64,000 bases of DNA, taken from Eremophila alpestris peregrina (lineage: Eukaryota > Chordata > Aves > Passeriformes > Alaudidae). The DNA lies in assembly GCA_009792885.1 (NCBI GenBank), contig WMCF01000008.1:19023578-19087577 (forward strand). Reading direction: 5' to 3'. Below are positions 40,336 through 52,900 of the stretch, in pieces. Position numbers and translations under genes: made by a program. The notes beneath the pieces are model-generated. The model saw only the letters and a list, made by a program, of their open reading frames with translations, made no database searches and was not told the DNA's origin. The first letter of the stretch is position 1. Each line of letters opens with the position of its first letter.

Positions 40336-40595
40336 TTTCAATTCCAAAAGAATATGCAGATGAATAATTCACATTAGTGACTGGAAAAACTAAGTAACTA
40401 CAGATACATAACTTCATAAATAAGTTTTCTCCACAGTATGTGAAAGTGTTGAGTATCAGTATTTTGTTCAAGTAAGAAGCTCTTAATTATCGTTTTAATT
40501 ATTAGCACTTAACTACATGTGTTTGGAGGGAAGACATCGTGTGAATAATTATATGCTACATTCAGAAAAAACAGTCATTTGTTTCCACTGCACAA

Positions 40596-40601
40596 TTTAT
40601 T
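40596..40601 (-). terminator. Polyadenylation signal AATAAA, proximal candidate
   Basis: AATAAA on the minus strand about 320 nt after the ARL8BL stop codon, followed some 20 nt later by a U-rich GACTGTTTTTTCTG element. That arrangement fits a cleavage site near 40,575. Confidence 0.5.
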
Positions 40602-40920
40602 CAGTTTCAAATTAGAAAAAAATTACTATGTATTTGACAATTTGCATGCATAAACTCAAAACATTTCAGCTCAAAAATTATTGATTTTTTCCAGTCTTGT
40701 ATTAAGGCGGTCAGGAATTTCACCTAGGCAGACAAATATCTGGATTAAAAAAAAAAAAAATCAAAATAGATAGACAAGTTACAAGTCAGATGTACTTCTG
40801 TTAACAAATATGAGCACAGTGAGTCCTGTTAGGAGACAGTTGCATTCCTTATCTTTTCAGTGTGTACAGCTGATAGAAGACAAAGTGATTGGGGAAGAGC
40901 TCTCTTCAGCAAAAGTTTCT

Positions 40921-40970
40921 TCAACAGTTTCTTGATTTGGAGTGCTGGATAAGCCATTGTAATGTTATGT
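40921..40970 (-). CDS. ARL8BL: ARL8BL coding exon 7 (residues 171-186, stop)
   Basis: The last 50 coding nucleotides encode [15 protein letters not shown] and then TGA. The acceptor is CCTGCCAG. The family terminus is SKSRRS, so the final two residues Asn-Cys are distinctive and support a separate paralogue. The terminal Cys alone is not a CaaX prenylation box. Confidence 0.93.
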
Positions 40971-43900
40971 CTGGCAGGATAGATGAAACAAAATTAAAAA
41001 CTCAACAGCCATTTGCAGACTGTAGAACAACAGAACACCAGGAGGTTAATACAAATACAAAAACCCCTATCAAACAAAACCCAGAAACCACAGGTTCTCA
41101 TTCACACATAATTAAAGTTCAGAACTTCAACCTCCAGGTGGCCCTTTTCTAGTTATTTTTTGTATGTTTTTAAATCATGTACATTTTGTATTTTTGAAAT
41201 ATGATGACTGACATCAAGTTCTCTAAGCCACAGATAAGGAACTGTTGAAAAAGCAAATATTTAAGATGACCATAAAACAAACTGTAAAATCCAGACTAGA
41301 ACGAAATGCTATGCGAGAGCAAAGGCAAATACACAAGCAGAAGGAATGAGAAGGGCAAACATCTAACAATAAATTAAGAAGCTATTTAGGTGGGTTGTAG
41401 GAGTCCAAGGTCTCTGAAAGACATGCAACATTGGACTAAAATTTGATGGCTGAAATTGGCACCCCTCCTGATGCAATCCAATGCATTGAGCTGAAAACTG
41501 CAGCAGTTCACAAACTGATTCATGAGTAGATTAGATGTTTTTGCCCCAAGGCAGTAACATCTGTCAGGAAGGCAGGAAGGATGTCAGGGGATAGCAGCAG
41601 CTCTAGCCCTCAAATTGAAATTTGTTGCTGTATTTGTCTAAAGTTCAAGACAGCATTCCATGAATATCCTTGTAGAGCAGCTTAGGCACTAAGACTGCAG
41701 AAAAAAGCAACCCACTGCACTTATATCAAAGCTACTAACTATAAAATTATCTTCCACAGTCTCTTAGGATGCAGTAACTGGCAGTCTTACACCTACACCT
41801 CCTGATGAGACCAGTTACATAGGCTGCAGTTCACCCTGAAAAACCAGTATCATCTCATTCAACTGCATTGACATCAGTCAAAAACACAGAGGAAGAAGCC
41901 AGCTCCCAGTCTTTTCCTGAACAGACTACTAGTTTCATCAGTGTAATAAGCTAGCATAACAGTCTTTCATTATAAATGGTACTTTCCAGCCCTTTGGTCT
42001 CCCTAGCTTCTCACCCAACCTCTTTTCTCAAGGTCTTCCTCAAAATACAGCACATGGTGCTCCAACAATGCCCACTCAGTCCCAAATGCGATACACAGTG
42101 TGCTCCCATTTGTTATTTTGTTTTTGGCAAATATGCAAGAACCTGGCTAGTCTTTCTAGGCACAATATTACACTGGAAGATACCTGACCAAGTCTCAGTC
42201 AGAATTTGAGTCCTTTTCATCACTAGTCCCAGAACTTCCACAAGTAAGGGATCTATACTGTTCTGCATTAATGATCATTCTTTCATGGAAATTTTAGCAT
42301 GCTTTTGTTGCATGCTTTTCTCCTCCAGAGCATCCAGATAAATGGACTGGGATCAAATTCTATCTTCTCCATGATTCTTTCAGAAATTAAGCTGTTTTTA
42401 CTAGTTTCCAGTCACAAACCCACTTTTAAGAATCTCCACTCCAGCCTTGCCAATTTGATGAGGATCAAGCACAGCATTTCAAAAACCTCGATAACATTCA
42501 CAGCCCTTCAGCTACTGAGATTATCCTGTGTTTTCTTCCACAGTCCTTATCTTCCCTAATGTAGCTGCACCTTCTGTGCACCTCCCTCACTCAGAGATAA
42601 CAGCTGCACCCCAAGCTGCAGCAAATATGGGTCTGGTCTCCTTCAAACCAACATACCCAAGTCATATACACCACTTCCAGGAGAAGCCCTGACTGCCTAA
42701 CACATCTCTGCACACAGCGGAAATTTCCCCCAGCTCACTGAAGTCCAGGTGCCATGACACAGTCTCCTCACCATCTCCACTACCTGGTTCTCTCTGTGTA
42801 GGATGGAAATTTCCCCTGCTGCTGAGAGAAAGTGGCTTTCTTCCTATTCCCACTCTCAGAGTTTCTTACTCAGCAGAGCCCTACAGAGCTGCCCAGCTCT
42901 TCTATCAGGTCTGGCTACCTCACATGGCAGCTATAAATACCTAGGCAGGCTAGATCCCATCCCATCCAGCACCACTTGCCTCAGCAGCATGCAGAGGCAA
43001 TAGCTGCTGCTAGCTCAGCCTATGCTTCATACCTCCCTCCTGCCCTGTGCAGGTAAGGGAATGGGAGAGTGTGACAGAGAAAAGGGGCAGGAAAGTGAAA
43101 GATAGGAAAGAGGAAAATGCAAAATGCAAAGGCAGATGGAAGACAAGTTCATGGGGATAGATCTTCACTGACTACAGGATACACTCATTGCATTTCCACT
43201 CAGAAAAAAGCACCCATCCCTCAGTTCGAGGAACATGCACATAAAACCTCCTTATCAAATAAAACCATGTTCGGAGTAAATCACCAAAAATTTTTTAGGA
43301 TCACTTAACAACTGGAAGGTTTTCATACACAGCTCCTGTTTTTTCAAAAGTAACACAGGCTTCTTGTATAGGATTCAATTATTCCAGGCTTTAAATACAC
43401 TTTTCCAAGGTCCCTGTCAAATTAACTTTTCATGGAACTAAGTATTTCTACAAGCTTTTTTTTTAAACACACATAATTCTATGTTGAAACAAATAGAGTC
43501 ATGTACAATATTTGTAAAATATCTTTCAATGTAAATTGGTATCTACAATAATACAGTGGAGGTAGACGTTCAAACCTGATCTGATCCAAAGTACAAAGCA
43601 TATACTGATGATACTAGTAGAAGCTTACCTATGTTATCCTTCTCTTTACAGGAAATAGAATAGCAACAGATTTCTCTGTCTTGAATTGCTGAAAGGTTTC
43701 TACAGAAACAAAAACAATAAGTACTGTTATAACCCCACAAATACTGAAGATAGAAATTTCCATTAAATTCTATGTTTTCCGCTTTTTACACAGCGGGTTC
43801 AATTCTATTCTCAGATGTTAAATTCTTAAAATATGCCACTGCACATAGAAAACCACACATTTCCTAAACTATACAGATTAAAAGGTTATAAAGTCATTTC

Positions 43901-46900
43901 ACACAAATTTGAATTTCTCATTAGGTCAGTGCCATAGTGAGAAATAAAACTACAGAAATCCATAAGCTAAAAATAACCTTTTGTGTTTGCAACCAAGTAT
44001 TACCCATGTCTTATCATTCACCTTTTAGTCTTCTCACTTAGAATTCTGAGGTTTTTTCTCCAGTAAATCATAATAAAATAATATTACTCAAATGATCACG
44101 CCATTTATCTTCAGGATGTTTACTATATCAGACTTAATATATCAGATCTGACTCCTACTGAAAGGATGCCTTTACATTTAGGAAGAAACTGATTTTTAAT
44201 CAATTTCTGAGATTTCTCCAAGCCCCCCTCACAGCTTCTGAACACTTTTTAATTTTTTCATTTATTTACCCTCACACAAGCGACACAGACATGCAAAAAA
44301 CATTTGCCTGAAGCAGGTGGGAAGTGAAGGCTCTGAGAAGTCTGAAGACCATATAAAAGATTCTAGTAAAGAAGAGAACTAATTAGGGACCTCCCTGGAC
44401 TTCAGGAGAGCAGACTTGGCCTCTTCAGGGATCTGCTTGCAAAAAGCCCATGTAGTTAGGCCCTGTAGCAAGAAGGGCTTAAGAAAGCTGGTTAATATTC
44501 AAAGATCATCCCCAAACTTAAAAATAATCTATCCTAACAAGCCTGGAAAAAAGCATTAAATTGATGAACAATAAGCACTTGGCAAAACCCAGTAATAAAA
44601 GGGAAGCATACAGAAGGTTGAAGAAGGGACAGGTAACCTGGGAGGAATAAAGAAACAAGAATGCTGAGATATTGGTAGGTCAGCCAAAGCCCAGCTGAAG
44701 TTGAATCTCCTGAGGTATGTCAAAGAAAACCAGGAAGTGAAAAATGGAAGAAAGGAGAAAATGTGTGCTCATTGCTCAGTGAGACAGGGGACCTGGTTAC
44801 ACAGGACATGAAAATGCTGCCTTTGCTAGCAGGATTAGCCTTCAGAAACCCAGGCCTCAGAGATCACAAATAAGTTAAGAGCAAATAAGCTGTACCCTTG
44901 ATGGAAGAGGATCAGATCAGGAAAATAAGCAAACTTGACATAGAGAAGTCCATCAGCCCTGAATGCATCTACAAGTGATAAAGGAACTGGCTGATGTCAC
45001 TGTGAGGCCACTTTGAACAATCATGACTGGGAGAGGTGCCTAAGAGCAGAGGAAGGCAAATGTCACTCTTCAGATAAAGGAGGATCCCAGAAAGTACATG
45101 ACAGTCAGCCCCACCTTGATTCCCAGGAAGGTGATGATGCAATTAATCCTGGAAGCTACTCCCAGGCATGTGACAGACAAGAAGGTGACAAGGAGTAGCT
45201 AGAATGTCAATCATGCTTGACCAACTCAATAACCTTCTAAAATGAATCTACAGTTTAGGAGATGACAGGAGAGCAACAGATATTGTGCACCTTGACTTGA
45301 GTAAGGCTTTGACAGTGCCTTCCATAATATCCCCACAGACAAGCTGAAGAAGTATGGGTTGGATGCACAGATGGTGAGGAGGACTGAAGACTGGCTGAAA
45401 ACTGGGTGATAAGTGGCACAAAGGCAAGCTGGAACCTAGTGACTACCAATGTACACCAGAACTGGGTCCAATCCTGTTCTACATCTTCATTTGTAGCAAA
45501 TGTTGGGGCAAAGCACAAATTTGCTGATGACAGAAAACTGGTAGGAGTGGCTGATACACCAGAGCATTGTACTGCAACCCAGAGGGAACTCCTCAAGCTG
45601 GAGAAAAGGGCTGGCAGGGACCTCATGCAGTTCACCAAGGGCAAGTGCAGAGTCCTGTGCTTGGGGAGGAACAACCCCAGGCATCATAAATGTTAGATGC
45701 CAACTGTCTGGAGAAGCAACATTGCAGGAAAGGACCTGGGGGTCTTGGTGGGACACCAAGTTGAACACGATCAAGCAGTGTGGTAAAAATGTTAATGGTA
45801 TTCTGGGGTGCACTAGGAGTGCTGCCAGCAGGCTGAAGGAGGTGATCCTTCCCTCTTACTCAGCACCAGTAAGGCTGTACCTGACCAGCTGTGGACCATC
45901 AGTACAAGAGGGATATGAATCTACAGGATAGAGCCCAATAAAGGACAACTAAAATAATTAAGGAACTAGAGCAACTCACATACTAAGAGAAGCTGAAGAG
46001 CTGGGACTGTTCAGCCTGGAGAAGAAAATGCTTAGGGAACTTCTTATTAATATGTACAAAGATCTGAAGGGAGCCTGTAAAGAAGATGGAGCCCAGTGAT
46101 GGGACAAGAGGCAATGGCCATGAATTGAAACACAGGAAGCTCTCTCTGAACACACAGAAACATTCTTTTACCTGAGAGTAACCAAGCACTAGCAAAGGCT
46201 GCCCAGAGAGGCTGCCAAGTCTCCATCCTTGGCGATGTTCAAAAGCTGGACGTGGTCCAGAGCCATCAGCTCCGAGGGGCAAAACGTCTTTGCTTGAGCA
46301 GACAGACAACCTCAAGGCTTCTTCCAACCTCAGCCATTGTGTGAGTCCCAGTTCAGTAGCCCAGACTTTGGATTATCCTTACTATACCAAAACTTTACTT
46401 ACTTTCTACTAACTAAAATTATGTGACTTGGAATCCTAATTTACAAAATTAGTGCTATACTAGTCATTTTTACAAAATTGTGTGTTTTCTTTACAATTAC
46501 ATTTCCTATGCATCAGTTTGTTAGTTTCAGTAAACCCTAAGTTATGCTTTGGATACATGGCCAAAAATACCTGACTTTCTTGAATTTACCAACACTAGAT
46601 TGATATGGTTCTGTTCTAATGCCATTCAAGCATTAAACTGACACTGCATTATACTGTGAGAATCAAAATGACCCTTTCACTATCCACAGCAGTTCTTCCT
46701 CAGGGATGGGAAAACAGGATTATCTGAAATAACTTTACACAACCAAACAACAATCAAGAGAGGTTCAAATCTACTGCAGTTAGTTATCAGCCTAGATGAC
46801 TACACATCAGGTGCCAGCAGAACTCGAAGTGGAGTATCTGAGAATGTAATACAGCATCTTAGATAGCCAGTTATTGCTATAGACCACCAATAATTTTGAC

Positions 46901-49900
46901 TTACATATCAAACTTCAAACATTCATTTTTACAAAAGCCAGCTACTTACAATTTCTCAATTAACTGCTTCTCATCCAGTGCACCTGGGAGGTCTCGCTTA
47001 TTTCCAAGAACTAACACCTGAAAGCAATAATTCATATGCATATTAAATCCAGGAGCAATGGAAGTTTATTTTTGTCTGTAAGTTTTTGTTGGCATTACTC
47101 TGGATCTTACAGCTGTTTCAAATGTAACAGAGGACATGTTCAAAATGACCAATGACTGTGGGAATTTTATGGAAATCCCGCTCCTAGTCAGGACCAGATG
47201 TTGTATGTATACCCTCTGAAAACTGGATCAAAGTATTTCTGGGTGTATTAGTATGACAAGTCTCCTCTGGAAGTGAATCTCTCCATTCTGGATGGCATTA
47301 TAAGACAGTGTCAGATTAAATGCAATGAAATGTGGAAGAGAGCATGTATCAGATGCACTCAAGCCACCAAAGGATATTCAATTCAGAGGAACAGACTGAT
47401 AATAATGGAAAGTAGGGCCCCAGCAGCAGAGGCTGGTCCTAAAGACCCAGACAAAATTCTCTCTATATTTTTTTGCTCCCTTGCTTCTTAACACTGACAC
47501 ATTGAACAGTTCAGCCTCTGAACCAAGTATCACCTAAGCACCAGACACCTCTCTCTGTAATTTGAGCATCCATGGTAGAAATCTAAAAGGAAGCCATTAG
47601 GAATTAAGGCCAAGAAATACAGAAATTTTACTGAACAGATGCTGGAACTTCAGAGTTCTATTTAAGACTTCAAGTATAAATGAAGATCAGATAAATGGGT
47701 TGAGCACATTCTAAGATAAAGTAAGCAATGGGAGGTTTTTCTTGTTATTGATTACATTATTGTTTTCCAGATGTGCTGCAATTCTAAGTCAAGACTGTCC
47801 CATCATATCCCATGAATCTGGAACATATTTAATTCATTACTTGCAGTCCAGATTAATAAAGTTGCCCTTAAATCTATAGTGCCAAACCCTGAGCACAATA
47901 AGTTGAAGGAAGTTCAATACTGATTACTACTGAATAAAAGTAAGTAAAACATATGTCACCACACCTTGGAAATTACCATGAGGGTCAGGCTGGGCATATG
48001 GAATGTGTTAACATATAAAAGCCATGGAATTTCATTAAATACTACTGAAGATATGAGAGACCAATCATTTCAGTAAGGGCATGTGAAGAGAGTGCAAAGG
48101 ACAGGCAATGTCACTCCCCAAGAACAGCATAACTGTAGATTTCTGTAGGATTTGCTCAATAGATAATTAACATATAAAATCACAACAACAATAACAAACC
48201 TTATAAAAAAGATGGAGAATCATTTGAAAAACTCTCCTTTGAGAACAGTGGGAGGAGAGGAGGGAGAGAGAGAGGGAGACTGACTGTATACTGGAGGTAA
48301 CATTTTTATACAGACCAAGTCCCAGGTATCCATGGGGTGTAGATGCCATCCCCATAACTGATGGAAGTGTACAAACACTTCCTTTCCCTCAGTTTGCTAT
48401 GGTGGCAATGTCTGGATGGATAGCATGTCCAGATGCTATCTAAACCTTCAGCTCCATTAGGCCTGGAATTAGCTCCTGCCTACTGTGGCATCTGCACTTA
48501 TCTCAAGTTCCTGCTGTGGTGGCTTATCTTATGGGAAGTTTCTTCTGTGGCTTTGACAGTGTTCTGACACACTTCAACTGTGTTCTTTCAGTCCTTACAC
48601 TGTCTACTCACCCTTAGGTAAGTTTGATTACTTGTAGTGGCCAAGTGTCCAAATAACTGCTGACAAAAAAGGGGCCAAGAAAGAGCCATCAAGTTGTGAG
48701 CAACTTCTTCCTCATTTGCATGTACTACTGTTTCCTTTCTTATAATGAAGGCATGAACTCTTGCTTGGTGGTTTCAACATAAAGACCAATGATAACCCAA
48801 TGGATTCCTAAATTGGCAGATTACATTTAAATAAACAACATTAGCCTCCACCTTCATATTCCTCATTAGAATTTCAGCTGAACACACTATTCTTTTACAC
48901 TTCCAGCTGGGGAACAGATGCATATTTGCATTTTTTCCACACAATTTAGTTTGAAATACTAAGTCAAGAAAAAGTCAGGACACATAAAAAGCCAAGCTCC
49001 TACACAATCTCTGGATGCAGAGGACACTATTTGATGTTACTGTCTGCCAACCTGCAGAAAGATAAATCTCACTTGCCATAAGATACTGCCAGAAACATAC
49101 CGGGGTCACTGGCTGAAACCCAGCCAACAAGGGACTGACTGCAAGTAATTACTGTCTGATAATGCAACACATGAGCACACAATGTTTAAAAATCTATTCT
49201 GACTTTTAGACAAGAAAATGCACAAACACAATGCAGCACTTGTAAGCTGTTGAGTACTATGAAAAAAAAAATCACAGTAATTTTTCTAAGAGTGCTCAAT
49301 GCATCAAGGCTGCATCATACATAACCAAGTATTTTTAAGAGACCAGAGGAACCCACTCGTGAGGATTTAGCCACATTGACATCCAGGTAAGAATAATAAT
49401 GAAAATACTTACTGGAATTCCATGCAATTGTGGCTTATCTATCAAACTGTGTAGCTCATTCTTTGAAGCTTCCACTTTTTCCAAGTCTGCTGCATCCACC
49501 ATGTAACTGCAATGAAGAATAGTTATTTATGGTATTGACCATTACCTGCAGAAATTTGCATTAAAACATCTGAAATGCAACAAACGTGTTGATATTGACA
49601 AAAGCATTAGAAAAATCCAACGTTGTATAAGCCCCACATTTACTGATATAGGAAGACAGAATTAAATACAGCCTGTGGGGAAAAAATGGCCTGGAATATG
49701 CAATTACTTACATGTCTGGGTTGCTGCACATGCATAACACACTACTTTAATTGTATTGGGACTTCTTATGTGATGGAGGTGGACAAGAAAAAAAAATCCA
49801 TTTTATTTATATATAATGTAATGTAATACCTGATTTTATAATAATATCTATTACAGAGTACATTTTCTGTGGACATACAAAAGAAAACTTACACAACTGC

Positions 49901-52900
49901 ATTGACTCCTCTGCAGTAACGCTCCCACATGCTTCGAAACCTTGGCTGTCCTCCAATGTCCCACACCTGAAAAGGTAAGAACACTCCAGCCTGTGACACC
50001 AAAAGCTCCAAATGTTCTGTTGGAGAATGTTACCCTTTCCCACTCACTGAAAGAAAAGTCTTACTCAGATATGGAAGTGAATTATTGCAAATGCACAGTC
50101 TCAAAACAAAAAAGAATATCATCACTGTATGACACAGTTATGCACGTTAATTTTTAATGTGGCCAGGGAGACCTGAGTTAAGAATGTATCAGATCATCAA
50201 CAGTATAAAGACATATATATATGTCTTTATAAATAAAGATTTATATGTGATTTATAAATAAACAAAAGAGTTGGTCAAAGAGCAGACTGAATCCACATAA
50301 GGGATGATATTCCCCACTCCAAGGAGCTCAAATAGCTCCAACAGCTCTCCCATTGGTTCAATAAATGCGCTTTAAAAGACACATGGATTAATTAATCACA
50401 ACCAGAAAGGAAAGAGAAGTAGGCCTAAACACTGATTAAGCAGTGTTTCTTGAAGAAAGGATGCTCAAATTCTGCTTATGATGTTATAAAAGCTCCAATC
50501 CCATAAATACTTACACATGCTATTAGTGTCCAGCAACCCAAGGAATCCCTATTTGTTAAAGCATTAACACACTATTTTCCTGTACAGGAGTTACATATTC
50601 TGCTTTACTTGCAAAAAACCTGGTATTTTTGGTGGATGACAATATCTTGTTTCAAAACTGTTTCTCAGATCAAAGTACCAAATAAGGTACCTACAGCATA
50701 CAGGCCAGGGCTGCATGATACTGTATCTGTTACAGCTACAATCCAAAAACAGTTGCGTTACAAGTGACACAGATTAAGACAGTGATGAACACTGAAAAGT
50801 AAAAGTAATGGATTTATTTCTCTGCCAAGGACAAAGAGAAGTAATTATTTCTTATTTTAGGCAGATTTAGCTATCAAAACAATATATACTGTACACCAGA
50901 TCTAGGAGGCATATATATTACAGAAGAAACTAAATTTGGAAGCAATATATAAAGAAACAAAATTTTTCAGGAATTGTCCTCATATTTACACTATAAATCC
51001 AAATTAAGCCTGTTGTGGCAACGAAGCTTTGCACAAAAGAGCAAGACTTGACAGACCCACGGGATTAGGCCTTTTTCAATTAAAGTCCACTATTTTTTTA
51101 ATTTCACAGCCTGTAAATCATATTTATGTATCAATTTCTGTATCATTTTAAATATCTTATATTCATATTTTAGAAAGAAATATTTCCCAATTCACCATTA
51201 AAATAATTCCCTGATTGATATCTTACCACTCCTTCCAACATAAAATTATTGTATCACCTAAATGCAGAGTGCCTTTTGATTCCCTGAATAAGATCAAAAA
51301 TTTTACACATGAATGAGCTTGTGACCATGAAGTGGGTATAAATTATTATCTGCACTGACATTTGAAGCACTGTATCAAAGGTCTTAGTAAAATAAACCTT
51401 TATACTTTAAAAGCTTGAACGTGATGAGTACACAGTTCAGCATTATGGTTAGGTGGCAAAACTTAGACCAACACTAATTACTCCAATAACTCATCAAGAC
51501 CCTGAAACTATCAAAAGCCATCTGGTGCACATCTGCGTGTCTTGAAAAAGAAACTGAATTATTTTCTTGGTAGACCAGAGAAAAAACAAAGGGAAAGATG
51601 ATAGGGCAGGCTATTAGTCAGATTAGATTTTTGGAATGCTGATATGCTGATAGCCATGAAAATCTACAAGATGATGTATCCTGGACTAATCACAAAATAA
51701 ATAATACAAGATAAAAAACTACTGGTTTTGTCCTTGCTTGATGATATACTATATCTTACGGTATTAAATTGCATTGCAGAACAAGATTACTCTCATTAGG
51801 AGAAAAAGTCACCTTGAAACAATGGAATGATAAGTCATTTCCAGTCAGTTTCCCTAATCAGGCTTACAGCTATTCATTAAAGTACAACATGAAGGACACA
51901 ATACAGACTAGGTGTTTTTAACAATGCTTTGGAATCAAGTCTACATTAATATAGTGTTAATTATCTGAAATATGGGGAAAAAAAGTATGAAATGAAAAAA
52001 ATCTTCATCTCTTTCCCTTTGAAATCAAAATAGTTTTAATAATAACTTTCTAATACTCTTTATTATATTGAATAGCCAATGAAAGAGTTAACTCTTTAAT
52101 TCAAAACAAAAATTGCTGCATCAAACCATGTTGACAGTACACAACTGAACAGACAGAACTGTGAGAATACAAGAGGCACCCAGGAAGGAAAGAGGAGAGA
52201 TCTTACTGTTAAAGAAGTTTTCTTGCATGAGCCTTGTGTGTTTTGTATGTCAACTATTTTTGTGTCCCAGTATTTAACACACAGATAAAATATATGTTCT
52301 GAGTATGAATAGGTACAGGCAGAAGACTAAACCTTAACAGCTGAACATACAGCTAGCTCTAAAAAGAAGTTTACTTTATCTGGTTCTTTTTAGAAAGAGG
52401 CTGATCTTCAAATTTCTCCTACGGCTTTTACTGACCCCCCAGGAATAAAAGTTTCATAATATTTAAAAGATAATTTTATCCCTAGAACACCAGCTGATTT
52501 TAAGAATTAGCAAAAGCTTACAGAATGACCAAACTGAGGAAAAGTTTCTTTGACAGCCGGTACCATTGCCTCACAGGAGATTCAAATCTCAAGGATTTGT
52601 TGTTCAGGCTCAATCTCATAGGCATGTATTATGTTGGTACTACATTTTATACATCACTGTTTCATTAGTTACTAAATACTCATATAGTAGTAATAATTCT
52701 TATTGTGTTTGCAGGTCCACACTGCCATTAATTAATGCAATATTTTATCTGTAAACTAGATCACCATGATGGAACCACTGTTTACCATATACTTACCTGA
52801 GATACATCAAATTCTTCTAAAGAGGAAACTTTGACTTCCTCTCTTTCCAACTTCTTCAGGAGGGTCTAAGGCTCCATGTTAAGACCACAGCAATTAGCTG

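Larger units (their letters stand above)
40321..40920 (-). other. ARL8BL: Probable 3' UTR of ARL8BL
   Basis: AT-rich sequence directly after the stop codon with two good hexamers (see separate entries). No reading frame is conserved here. The true end cannot be fixed without transcript data; the UTR could end near 40,575 or 40,310, or continue further left. Confidence 0.55.

Noticed and set aside
45255..45813. Open frames of 108-139 codons on the minus strand
   Set aside because: Antisense shadows of the CR1 reverse transcriptase remnant.
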